From: Streptomyces naganishii JCM 4654
GTDB taxonomy: Bacteria > Actinomycetota > Actinomycetes > Streptomycetales > Streptomycetaceae
Direction: 5' to 3'
Assembly (NCBI RefSeq): GCF_014650575.1
Contig: NZ_BMVF01000012.1
Span: 62,001 to 126,000, forward strand
Length of the DNA stretch: 64,000 bases
Shown here: positions 9,309 through 17,069 of the stretch, in pieces
Layout of the letters: every line of letters begins with the position of its first letter
Numbering within the stretch: the first letter of the stretch is position 1
Notes under the pieces: generated by a model
The model's input: the letters and a program-made list of their open reading frames with translations, nothing else
Told to the model about the DNA's origin: nothing
Database searches by the model: none
Program-made: the position numbers and the translations under genes

Positions 9309-11030
9309 ATGGCGAACCGCCAGCAGCCCAGTTCCATGCCGATCCACAAGTACGGCCGCTACGAGCAGGTCGACATCCCCGACCGCACCTGGCCCGACAA
9401 GCGGATCACCGTCGCCCCCCGCTGGCTCTCCACCGACCTGCGCGACGGCAACCAGGCCCTGATCGACCCGATGTCGCCCGAGCGCAAGCGCCGGATGTTC
9501 GACCAGCTGGTCAGGATGGGCTACAAGGAGATCGAGGTCGGCTTCCCCGCCTCCGGCCAGACCGACTTCGACTTCGTGCGCTCCATCATCGAGGAGGAGG
9601 GCGCGATCCCCGAGGACGTCACGATCTCCGTACTGACCCAGGCCCGCGAGGACCTGATCGAGCGGACCGTGGAGTCCCTGAAGGGCGCCCGCCGCGCCAC
9701 CGTCCACCTCTACAACGCCACCGCCCCGGTCTTCCGCCGGGTCGTCTTCCGCGGCTCCAAGGACGACATCAAGCAGATCGCCGTCGACGGCACCCGCCTG
9801 GTGATGGAGTACGCCGAGAAGCTGCTGGGCCCCGAGACCGACTTCGGCTACCAGTACAGCCCGGAGATCTTCACCGACACCGAGCTGGACTTCGCGCTGG
9901 AGGTCTGCGAGGCGGTCATGGACGTCTACCAGCCGGGCCCGGGCCGCGAGATCATCCTCAACCTGCCCGCCACGGTGGAGCGTTCGACCCCGTCCACGCA
10001 CGCGGACCGCTTCGAGTGGATGCACCGCAACCTGACCCGCCGCGAGTACGTCTGCCTGTCCGTCCACCCGCACAACGACCGCGGCACGGCGGTGGCGGCG
10101 GCCGAGCTGGCGCTGATGGCCGGCGCCGACCGCGTCGAGGGCTGCCTGTTCGGGCAGGGCGAGCGGACCGGCAACGTCGACCTGGTCACCCTGGGCATGA
10201 ACCTGTTCTCGCAGGGCGTCGACCCGCAGATCGACTTCTCCGACATCGACGAGATCCGCCGTACGTGGGAGTACTGCAACCAGATGGAGGTCCACCCGCG
10301 CCACCCGTACGTGGGCGACCTGGTCTACACGTCCTTCTCCGGCTCCCACCAGGACGCCATCAAGAAGGGCTTCGACGCGATGGAGGCCGACGCGGCGGCC
10401 CGCGGCGTCACGGTCGACGACATCGAGTGGGCGGTGCCGTACCTGCCGATCGACCCCAAGGACGTCGGCCGGTCCTACGAGGCCGTCATCCGCGTCAACT
10501 CGCAGTCCGGCAAGGGCGGTGTCTCCTACGTCCTGAAGAACGACCACAAGCTGGACCTGCCGCGCCGGATGCAGATCGAGTTCTCCAAGCTCATCCAGGC
10601 GAAGACCGACGCCGAGGGCGGGGAGATCACGCCCAAGGAGATCTGGGCGGTCTTCCAGGACGAGTACCTGCCCAACCCGGACAACCCCTGGGGCCGCCTC
10701 CAGGTGCGGACCGGCCAGTCGACCACGGACACCGACGGCGTGGACACGCTGACCGTCGAGGCCACGGTCGACGGCGAGGACACCGTCCTCACCGGTTCCG
10801 GCAACGGCCCCATCTCGGCCTTCTTCGACGCCCTGCAGTCCATCGGCGTGGACGTACGCCTGCTCGACTACCAGGAGCACACGATGAGCGAGGGCGCCTC
10901 GGCGCAGGCCGCCTCGTACATCGAATGCGCGATCGGGGACAAGGTCCTGTGGGGGATCGGCATCGACGCGAACACGACACGTGCGTCGCTGAAGGCGGTC
11001 GTCTCGGCCGTCAACCGGGCGGCCCGCTGA
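9309..11030 (+). CDS. leuA: 2-isopropylmalate synthase
   Basis: A 573-residue LeuA catalysing the first committed step of leucine synthesis, condensation of acetyl-CoA with 2-ketoisovalerate. The catalytic TIM barrel includes TDLRDGNQALIDPM (about residues 43-56), the substrate-binding base and metal site of the family, and the metal-binding SVHPHNDRG. The C-terminal third is the LeuA allosteric dimerisation domain that binds leucine. The length is that of the long actinobacterial form. GAGGAG at 9292-9297 is the ribosome-binding site. Expression is likely controlled by the leader peptide upstream, and a strong hairpin terminator follows. Confidence 0.97.
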   Translation: MANRQQPSSMPIHKYGRYEQVDIPDRTWPDKRITVAPRWLSTDLRDGNQALIDPMSPERKRRMFDQLVRMGYKEIEVGFPASGQTDFDFVRSIIEEEGAIPEDVTISVLTQAREDLIERTVESLKGARRATVHLYNATAPVFRRVVFRGSKDDIKQIAVDGTRLVMEYAEKLLGPETDFGYQYSPEIFTDTELDFALEVCEAVMDVYQPGPGREIILNLPATVERSTPSTHADRFEWMHRNLTRREYVCLSVHPHNDRGTAVAAAELALMAGADRVEGCLFGQGERTGNVDLVTLGMNLFSQGVDPQIDFSDIDEIRRTWEYCNQMEVHPRHPYVGDLVYTSFSGSHQDAIKKGFDAMEADAAARGVTVDDIEWAVPYLPIDPKDVGRSYEAVIRVNSQSGKGGVSYVLKNDHKLDLPRRMQIEFSKLIQAKTDAEGGEITPKEIWAVFQDEYLPNPDNPWGRLQVRTGQSTTDTDGVDTLTVEATVDGEDTVLTGSGNGPISAFFDALQSIGVDVRLLDYQEHTMSEGASAQAASYIECAIGDKVLWGIGIDANTTRASLKAVVSAVNRAAR

Positions 11031-11061
11031 CGGCCCTCCGGCCCCTCTGACCGGCGCTTTC

Positions 11062-11099
11062 CAGGGCCCCGGCCGCCTGATCCGGCGGCCGGGGCCCTG
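11062..11099 (+). terminator. leuA transcription terminator
   Basis: A perfect 16-bp stem (11062-11077 with 11084-11099) with a 6-base loop follows the leuA stop by 31 bases. There is no U tract, as is usual in Streptomyces. Confidence 0.85.
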
Positions 11100-11237
11100 T
11101 CGTGCACCCGTCGTATACCGGCCACAAGGGCCGTGGAGGTCACGGAAAGGTCTCCTCGGGGTACTGACGCGGGCTCACCGCTGTGGCTAACATCACGCCA
11201 GCGCGGCGATGTTGCCGCGTGGTTACGGAGGTGCGAC

Positions 11238-11942
11238 GTGCTGCCAGTACGGGGACGAGACGGCCGTGCCACCCGGCTTGCCCGCATGCTGGGCACCCGT
11301 ACGGCGTGGACACCCGTCGGCGACGGCGAGTTCTTCTGTCCGGGCTGCGGCGGGGACCGCAACTACCAGCGGCTCAACGGCCGCCGGCGCTTCACCGTCC
11401 TCGGCGTGCCCCTGCTGCCGCGCGGCACCGCCGGCCCGGTCGTCGAGTGCGCCGCCTGCCGGTGCCACTTCGGCACGGACGTCCTGGACCATCCGACCAC
11501 CACCCGCTTCTCCGCGATGCTCCGCGACGCCGTCCACACCGTCGCCCTCGCGGTGCTCTCCGCGGGCGGCACCTGCTCCCGTACGGCCCTGGAGACCGCG
11601 GCCGCCGCCGTCCGCGCGGCCGGCTTCGCCGAGTGCACCGAGGAGCAGCTGGCCGCCCTCGTCGAGGCGCTGGCCGCCGACACCGGCCGCGTCTGCGAGG
11701 ACGAGGACCGGCCCTGCACGGCGGGGCTGGCCATAGAGCTCCACGAGGCCCTCGACCCGCTGGCCCCGCACCTCGCCCCCGCCGGCCGCGAGTCCATCCT
11801 CCTCCAGGCCGCCCGCATCGCCCTGGCCGACGGCCCCTACACCCCCGCCGAACGCGACGCCCTCACCACGGTCGGCAGGGCACTGACCATCTGCACGGAC
11901 GACGTAACCCGACTGCTGGCAGCGGCCCGGACGCCGTCGTAG
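11238..11942 (+). CDS. TerB-family protein with N-terminal zinc ribbon
   Basis: A protein of about 234 residues. The N-terminal part holds a four-cysteine ribbon, FFCPGCGG followed 50 residues on by VECAACRCHFG, and the C-terminal two thirds is a helical bundle with the TerB-like end pattern ILLQAARIALADGPYTPAERD. TerB domains occur in tellurite/stress membrane-associated complexes; the role here is unknown. The GTG at 11238 is chosen because GGAGG at 11227-11231 precedes it by 6 bases; the longer frame from 11133 has no such site. The 11100-11237 gap carries its promoter, with a possible -10 TAACAT near 11187. Confidence 0.75.
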   Translation: MLPVRGRDGRATRLARMLGTRTAWTPVGDGEFFCPGCGGDRNYQRLNGRRRFTVLGVPLLPRGTAGPVVECAACRCHFGTDVLDHPTTTRFSAMLRDAVHTVALAVLSAGGTCSRTALETAAAAVRAAGFAECTEEQLAALVEALAADTGRVCEDEDRPCTAGLAIELHEALDPLAPHLAPAGRESILLQAARIALADGPYTPAERDALTTVGRALTICTDDVTRLLAAARTPS

Positions 11943-11972
11943 ACGGCGGGGGCGCGCGCCGTTCACCTTCGC

Positions 11973-12911
11973 CTAGAGCAGTCCGGCGGCGGTGAGGAAG
12001 GACCGTACGCGGGCCGTCTCTTCCAGGGACAGGGGGATCTGCGGGTCGGCCGTGGCGGGGCAGGCGATGATGCCGCGCAGGTGCAGGGCCGTCTTGAAGG
12101 CGCCGAGGGCGGAGGAGCCCGGGCCCATGCGGGCGGGGTCGCCGGCGCGGGTCATGCCGAACAGCGCGCACAGGCGGTCCTGCTCGGCGCGGGCGCCCTC
12201 CCAGTCGCCCGCGCGGGCGAGGCGGTACAGGCGCACGTACCCGTGCGGGTCCACGTTGGCGAAGCCCGGCACCGCGCCGTCGGCGCCCACGGCGAGCGCG
12301 GCGTCCATGATCACCTCGGAGCCGGTGAGCACGCTGAAGGCTGCGGTCGCCGGGTCCTTCCGCGCCCCCGTGACGACCTCCCGGAACCCCGCCAGGTCTC
12401 CGCTGGAGTCCTTCAGCCCCGCCAGCACGCCCTCGGCGGCCAGCTCCAGCACGAGGGAGGCGGGCAGTCTCGTGGGCACCGACACGGGGATGTCGTAGGC
12501 GACGACGGGGACGGGGCTGTGCTTCGCGATACGGCGGTAGTGGCGGGCGATCTCCGCCGGGTGGGCGGCGCGGGCGTAGAAGGGCGCGGTGACGACGACG
12601 GCCTGCGCGCCCGCCCCGGTGACGGCCTCGACGTGGTCGAGCACCCGCGCGGTGGCCATGTCGATCGCCCCGGCGAGCACCGGCAACTGCCCGCCCACGT
12701 GCCCCACCACGGCCTCGACGACCTGCCGCCGCTGCCGGTCCGTCAGATAGGCGGCCTCCGACGTCGACCCCAGCACGAACAACCCGTGCACCTCGCCCTC
12801 CACCAGATGCTCGACCAGCCGCAACAGCGACGGCACATCCACCTCCCCCTCCGCGGTGAGCGGCGTACACACGGGCGGCACGACACCGGTGAGCGGGGCG
12901 GGGAAGGTCAT
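11973..12911 (-). CDS. Dihydrodipicolinate synthase (DapA) family lyase
   Basis: A 312-residue class I aldolase of the DapA/NAL superfamily. The Schiff-base lysine is in LAGLKDSSGD, the catalytic tyrosine in VAYDIPVSVPT and the substrate carboxylate loop in GSTSEAAYL. Family members cleave or make 2-keto-3-deoxy sugar acids, 4-hydroxy-tetrahydrodipicolinate or related compounds. The solitary position, away from lysine genes, suggests a catabolic lyase rather than DapA itself. AGGGAG precedes the ATG at 12911. A perfect inverted repeat lies in its promoter region. Confidence 0.85.
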   Translation of the reverse strand: MTFPAPLTGVVPPVCTPLTAEGEVDVPSLLRLVEHLVEGEVHGLFVLGSTSEAAYLTDRQRRQVVEAVVGHVGGQLPVLAGAIDMATARVLDHVEAVTGAGAQAVVVTAPFYARAAHPAEIARHYRRIAKHSPVPVVAYDIPVSVPTRLPASLVLELAAEGVLAGLKDSSGDLAGFREVVTGARKDPATAAFSVLTGSEVIMDAALAVGADGAVPGFANVDPHGYVRLYRLARAGDWEGARAEQDRLCALFGMTRAGDPARMGPGSSALGAFKTALHLRGIIACPATADPQIPLSLEETARVRSFLTAAGLL

Positions 12912-12956
12912 GGGGGCTCCCTGGGGTGGCGGTGACGGTGATGGTTCGCGGGTCGC

Positions 12957-12981
12957 TACAGATGCCTTGCAGTGCTCTGTA
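12957..12981 (-). promoter_or_regulatory. Candidate operator before the DapA-family gene
   Basis: TACAGA (12957-12962) and TCTGTA (12976-12981) form a perfect 6-bp inverted repeat across a 13-base spacer, 46-70 bases before the start codon. On the minus strand the distal arm overlaps a TATACA that could be the -10 box, so a bound repressor would block initiation. The regulator is not identified. Confidence 0.4.
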
Positions 12982-13103
12982 TAGTCGCCGCTCCGCCCGG
13001 TAATTCGCTGGGCCCCGCACGGCGCGCTGCCTACCATGTACGCATGACCTGGCGACATTGATCCCGCATCCCCGCCGCGCGCGGCACCCGGCGGCTGGCC
13101 GCG

Positions 13104-14225
13104 GTGCTCTACTGCTACGCCTTCCTCGGCGACTTCGTCCTGCTCTACCCCGTGTACGCGCTGCTGTTCAGCGACGCCGGCCTGTCGTCCTGGGAAATCT
13201 CCTCCCTCTTCGCCCTCTGGTCGGCCACCGGCGTGGTCCTCGAAGTGCCCTCCGGCGCCTGGGCCGACGCCGTGTCCCGGCGGCTGCTGCTCGCCCTCGG
13301 CCCACTGCTCACCGCCGCCGGGTTCGCCCTCTGGGTGCTCCTGCCCTCCTACGGGGCCTTCGCGCTCGGCTTCCTCCTCTGGGGCGCGGGCGGAGCGCTC
13401 GGCTCCGGTGCGCTGGAGGCTCTCGTCCACGACGAACTCGGCCGTCTCGGTGCGGCGGAACGGTACGCCCACGTCATGGGGCGTGTCCGCGCGGCCGGGC
13501 TCGTAGGGGTGGTGGCCGCCATGGGGCTTGCCGGTCCCGTCTTCGCCCTCGGCGGCTATCCCGCCGTCGGCGCGGGCAGCGTGCTCGCCTGCCTGCTGGC
13601 CGCCGTCACCGCGACCCGGCTGCCCGAAGGGCGAACTCCCACCCAGGCCGAGGAGAGTTGGGCCGTCACCCTGCGGGCCGGGCTCGCCCAGGTCCGCGCC
13701 GAGCGGTCCGTGCGCGGCGCCCTTCTGCTGGTCCCGGCCGTGGGCGCCGTGTGGGGCGCGCTCGACGAGTACGCCCCGCTCCTCGTGCGCGGCACGGGCG
13801 TACCCGACGGCACCGAGCCCTACCTGCTCCTGCTCATCTGGGCCGGGGCCACGGCCGGCGGCCTGCTGTCCGGCCCCTGCGCCCGCCTCGGCCGCACCGG
13901 CCTCGCCGCCCTGCTCGCGGCCGCCGCCCTCGCCCTCGCCTTCGGCGCCGCGCTGCGGACACCGGCCGGGCTCGTCCTCGTCGCCCTCGCCTTCGGCGGC
14001 TTCCAGCTCGCCACGGTGCTCGCCGACGCACGGCTCCAGGCCCGCATCGACGACGCACGCCGGGCCACCCTCACCTCGGTCGCCAGCCTCGGCACCGACC
14101 TGTCGACGGTGGCGGTGTACGGGGCCTACGCCGCCGTCAGCTCCGCGAGTTCGCACGCCACGGCGTTCCTGTGGGCCGCGCTGCCCTACCTCGTGACCGC
14201 GCTGTTCCTACGAGTCCGGGGCTAG
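13104..14225 (+). CDS. MFS transporter with in-frame TGA near its 5' end
   Basis: The 373-residue open frame encodes an MFS transporter whose first helix begins LYCYAFLGDFVLLYPVYALL, followed by the loop GAWADAVSRRLLL. The likely original start is ATG 13044, which follows the -10-like TACCAT (13032-13037) by 6 bases in typical leaderless style and is in the same frame. That frame reads five codons and then meets TGA at 13059-13061, after which 14 basic codons lead into helix 1. Without repair, translation must restart at GTG 13104, which has no good Shine-Dalgarno and begins inside helix 1. Either the gene is damaged, or the codon is an error. The 3' stop shares the palindrome CTAG with the convergent DUF397 gene. 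Confidence 0.75.
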   Translation: MLYCYAFLGDFVLLYPVYALLFSDAGLSSWEISSLFALWSATGVVLEVPSGAWADAVSRRLLLALGPLLTAAGFALWVLLPSYGAFALGFLLWGAGGALGSGALEALVHDELGRLGAAERYAHVMGRVRAAGLVGVVAAMGLAGPVFALGGYPAVGAGSVLACLLAAVTATRLPEGRTPTQAEESWAVTLRAGLAQVRAERSVRGALLLVPAVGAVWGALDEYAPLLVRGTGVPDGTEPYLLLLIWAGATAGGLLSGPCARLGRTGLAALLAAAALALAFGAALRTPAGLVLVALAFGGFQLATVLADARLQARIDDARRATLTSVASLGTDLSTVAVYGAYAAVSSASSHATAFLWAALPYLVTALFLRVRG

Positions 14226-14503
14226 AACCCCGCCGCCCCCACGGCACCCACGAACCCGGCCCAGGCCGCGCCGCCGATCACCAGCACGTCCCCGTCCGGC
14301 ACCTTGCTGTCCCGGACGGGGACGACTCCGGGGACGCCGTCCGCGACTTCGAGACAGTCGCCGCCCTCGCCGTTGCTGTGGCTGCTCTTCCGCCAGCGGG
14401 CGGCGCCGGGGAAGTCGTGGGCGACCTCTACGCAGCTACCGCCCTCGCCGTTGCTGTAACTGCTCTTGGACCAGTGGGCGTTGGTCAGGTCGTACTCACG
14501 CAT
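14222..14503 (-). CDS. DUF397 protein with two repeats
   Basis: A 93-residue protein made of two DUF397 units, WSKSSYSNGEGGSCVEVAHDFP and its second copy starting WRKSSHSNGEGGDCLEVAD. Single-unit DUF397 proteins are very common in Streptomyces and are encoded next to Scr1-type HTH regulators, forming BldB/WhiJ-like developmental or toxin-antitoxin-like pairs. Its ATG lies inside the 3' end of the HTH gene (19-base overlap), so the pair is coupled. Confidence 0.9.
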   Translation of the reverse strand: MREYDLTNAHWSKSSYSNGEGGSCVEVAHDFPGAARWRKSSHSNGEGGDCLEVADGVPGVVPVRDSKVPDGDVLVIGGAAWAGFVGAVGAAGF

Positions 14504-15318
14504 AGTCTGAAGTCCTCCGCCGCCGACTCGACCATGGCCAGGGACGCCTCCGGCGACAGCGTGGCGACCCTGAGCAGATCGTATGCGCGGTGGGCCCGCT
14601 TCACCACGGCCGGTTCGTCCACCAACGTGCCCGAGAATGACGTCTCTGTGTAGGCGACCGGCGGTGCGTCTTGGAACTCCATGAGTTGCAGCATCCCGCC
14701 CATGGCCGCGTGCGCCCCAGCCGCGTACGGCAGTACCGTCACCACCGCCGTGCGCTCGCGCATCAGCCGCGCGATCCGCTCCAGTTGCTCCGCCATCGCC
14801 CCCGGCCCGCCCACCGGGATGCGCAGCACGTTCTCGTGGAGGGTCACCCAGTACTCGGGCCTGGCGGCGTCGTCGAGGATGCGCGAGCGTTCCAGCCGGG
14901 CGGTGACGATCTCGTCGACGTACTCGTCGGTCTTGAACGGGTTGGCCGCGATGGTGAACGCGCGGGCGTATTCCTGCGTCTGGAGCAGACCCGGCACCAC
15001 CGTCGGCGCGAACTCGCAGATTCTCGTGGCCAGTCGCTCCAGCTCGACCACGTGGGCGAAATAATCCGCGTACCGCGGATCGTCAATCAGCTTCCTGCAC
15101 AGCCGCTCGAAAATACCGTCGGTTTGCAGTACCTCGTCGATTCGCTGGGCCACGTCCAACTGTGGCTTCCTGATCGCCTGTTCGAACTGGCCGATGTAGC
15201 CGCCCGAGACGAAGACCCGCGCACCCAGCTCCACCTGCGTGAGCGCCGCGTCCTCGCGCCGTCGCTTCAGTTCCGCGCCGAAGAACTCCCACGCCGCCTG
15301 GCGTGAACCGTTGGCCAT
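14485..15318 (-). CDS. Scr1-type XRE transcriptional regulator (HTH + DUF5753)
   Basis: A 277-residue regulator. The N-terminal XRE helix-turn-helix is LKRRREDAALTQVELGARVFVSGGYIGQFE-like (about residues 17-46), and the rest is the DUF5753 domain typical of Scr1/WhiJ-like proteins, with PTVVPGLLQTQEYARA. Such proteins act with a DUF397 partner, here the overlapping downstream gene. ATG 15318 has an AGGGGG site 7-8 bases upstream; the longer frame upstream is a shadow. Targets are unknown. The 109-bp gap to the divergent 71-residue gene probably holds both promoters. Confidence 0.88.
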   Translation of the reverse strand: MANGSRQAAWEFFGAELKRRREDAALTQVELGARVFVSGGYIGQFEQAIRKPQLDVAQRIDEVLQTDGIFERLCRKLIDDPRYADYFAHVVELERLATRICEFAPTVVPGLLQTQEYARAFTIAANPFKTDEYVDEIVTARLERSRILDDAARPEYWVTLHENVLRIPVGGPGAMAEQLERIARLMRERTAVVTVLPYAAGAHAAMGGMLQLMEFQDAPPVAYTETSFSGTLVDEPAVVKRAHRAYDLLRVATLSPEASLAMVESAAEDFRLCVSTT

Positions 15319-15427
15319 TGCCAACCCCCTTTTGCTGCCCCGCCGTTGTAGGGCCGGAAACCCTTCCGACTTTAGACGCGGAAGGTCACCGTGGAGACGC
15401 GAAGAGTGAAATGGAAGGAAGCGAACT

Positions 15428-15643
15428 GTGGCGACACCGAACCCGGTCCACTCGGCGGTATGCGTGACGGAGGCGGAGGAAACCCTCGCCGAATTGCGGG
15501 CCGCGCTCCAAAGGGCCGGAATCACCCTGCCCTCGCTGCGCCTCGACCCGGCGGGACTCGCCCGTGAGGCGCCCTGCCCGCTGGTCGAGCTGGGGCGCTG
15601 CTCCGTGGAGACGGCGGCCCGGCTCGCCGCGGTGCTGCGGTGA
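15428..15643 (+). CDS. Small conserved-type hypothetical protein
   Basis: A 71-residue protein with a GTG start and a strong GGAAGGAAG ribosome-binding site at 15413-15420 region. No recognised domain; the sequence is Ala/Leu-rich and predicted helical with two cysteines. It is divergent from the Scr1-type regulator and overlaps the next gene by 4 bases (GTGA), so it is probably regulated together with the HTH/DUF397 locus. Genes of this kind are typical companions of Scr1 regulators in Streptomyces, but the function is unknown. Confidence 0.7.
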   Translation: MATPNPVHSAVCVTEAEETLAELRAALQRAGITLPSLRLDPAGLAREAPCPLVELGRCSVETAARLAAVLR

Positions 15644-15867
15644 GCGGCGAGCCCCGGCCGCCGGTCGGTTCGTACGCCGTGGACACCGGGACCGCCCGGG
15701 TCGGGGTCGTCGTGGGCCACGAGGGGCCGTACGTGCGGTTACGGCCCCTCGGCCAAGGCCGCGAGTGGGACTGCGTACCGGACGCGCTGCGCGCCGCGAC
15801 CCCGGCCGAGCGGCTGCGCGCCGCGACGGCGTACGCCAACGCCCGCAGCCGCGGCGAGGTGCCGTGA
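15640..15867 (+). CDS. Small hypothetical protein, coupled
   Basis: A 75-residue protein starting at a GTG that overlaps the previous stop (GTGA), which sets the start. It has a compact beta-like N-terminal half with PVGSYAVDTGTARVGVVVGHEG and YVRLRPLGQGREWDCVPD, resembling a small SH3/KOW-like barrel, and a helical tail. No function can be assigned. Confidence 0.65.
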   Translation: MSGEPRPPVGSYAVDTGTARVGVVVGHEGPYVRLRPLGQGREWDCVPDALRAATPAERLRAATAYANARSRGEVP

Positions 15868-15900
15868 GGCGGCGGGCCGGGCCGGCCGGGGCCGCGGGTG

Positions 15901-16899
15901 TCAGGTCAGCGCGGTGGCGGCCACCCCGGCGGCCTCGGCGACCAGCGCGTCGTCGTACGGCGTGTCCGGGGTGGGCCCGGTGGTGAGCACCGCCAGGACC
16001 AGGGGAGTGCCGTTTTCGGTCCAGGCGACGCCGACGTCGTTGGCGGTGCCGTAGGAACCGGAGCCGGTCTTGTCGGCGATGGTCCAGGACTTGGGCAGGC
16101 CGGTGTGGAAGCGCTTGGCGCTGGTGGTGTTGCCCAGCAGCCAGTGGGTGAGCAGGGCGCGGTCGCGGCGGTCGAGCGCGTCGCCGAGGACGAGGCGGCC
16201 GTACGTGCGGCCGATGGCGCGCGGGCTGGTGGTGTCCGTGCGCCGCCACGGCTCGGCGGAGTTGAGTTCCGTCTCCCAGCGGTCCAGGCGGGTGACCCGG
16301 TCATCGAGCGAGCGGGCGAAGCGGGTGATCGCCGTCGGGCCGCCCAGTTCGCGCAGGAGCAGGTTGCCCGCGGTGTTGTCGCTGTAGCGGATGGCCACGT
16401 CGGCGAGTTCGGCGACGGTCATGCCCTCGGCCAGGTGGGCCTTGGTGTGGTCCGAGCCGTCGACCAGGTCGGCCTCGGTGTAGTGGATCCGCCGGGAGAG
16501 GACCTCGCCGTGGTGGTCCAGGTCCCGCAGGACGGCAGCGGCCGCCAGGGTCTTGAAGACCGAGCAGATCGGGAAGCGGTCGTCGACGCGGTGCCGGACG
16601 GTGCGGCGGGTGACGGGGTTGTGGGCGTAGACGCCGAGGCGGACGCCGTGTTGCTCCTCCAGAGCCCGCAGCCGGGCTTCCGGGCCGCGGTCGGGGGAGG
16701 GGGACGCGGCGTACGCGGGTGCCGCGGCGGCCGATGCGCCGAGGAGGCTGAGGCCGGCCGCGGTCATCACGCGGCGGCGGGTCGGGAGGTTCCTGGCCGT
16801 GGTCCGGATGGCGTTCTCCTTCGGTCGGCCGGGCCGAGTGCCCGGTCGGTACGGTCGGTCCGGTCGGTACGGTCGGTACGTGAGAAACGATCTCCGCAT
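15901..16899 (-). CDS. Class A beta-lactamase
   Basis: A serine beta-lactamase of class A. The catalytic SVFK (Ser70-x-x-Lys73), SDN (130-132), ELN at the omega loop (WETELNSA, Glu166 and Asn170) and KTGSG (234-238) are all present in order, so the enzyme should be active. A Tat-type signal, TRRRVMTAAG followed by a hydrophobic stretch and PAYA, targets export. The start is unclear. ATG 16899 gives an odd N-terminus of YRP repeats with no Shine-Dalgarno. A good GAAGGAG site sits instead 6-7 bases before an ATC codon at 16809, which would give a normal Tat signal. The next ATG would remove the twin arginines. Confidence 0.88.
   Translation of the reverse strand: MRRSFLTYRPYRPDRPYRPGTRPGRPKENAIRTTARNLPTRRRVMTAAGLSLLGASAAAAPAYAASPSPDRGPEARLRALEEQHGVRLGVYAHNPVTRRTVRHRVDDRFPICSVFKTLAAAAVLRDLDHHGEVLSRRIHYTEADLVDGSDHTKAHLAEGMTVAELADVAIRYSDNTAGNLLLRELGGPTAITRFARSLDDRVTRLDRWETELNSAEPWRRTDTTSPRAIGRTYGRLVLGDALDRRDRALLTHWLLGNTTSAKRFHTGLPKSWTIADKTGSGSYGTANDVGVAWTENGTPLVLAVLTTGPTPDTPYDDALVAEAAGVAATALT
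16843..16879. repeat. Imperfect 9-bp tandem repeat (CGGTCGGTA/C)
   Basis: About four tandem copies of CGGTCGGTA or CGGTCGGTC lie between the beta-lactamase start candidates. If translated they give alternating YRP/DRP units. They may be non-coding promoter-proximal sequence. Confidence 0.7.
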
Positions 16900-17069
16900 G
16901 ATGTGACGCGGGACCGGGCCGCCGGGGTTGCGACACCCGGGGGCCGGGGCCGGGTCCGGCCGTCCGGGGCGTCGGCCGCCCGCGGGCAGTCCAACGGCCG
17001 TGCCGTCGACCGTGGTTGTACGTCCGCGGGCCGATGACCGGCCTCGGCCGCCCGGCCTACGATCCCGGC

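Noticed and set aside
11100..11237. N-terminal extension of the TerB-type protein from 11133
   Set aside because: The extension lacks a ribosome-binding site and covers the probable promoter; GTG 11238 has a good GGAGG.
16843..16879. Possible CRISPR-like array
   Set aside because: The 9-bp units are contiguous with no spacers; a simple tandem repeat.
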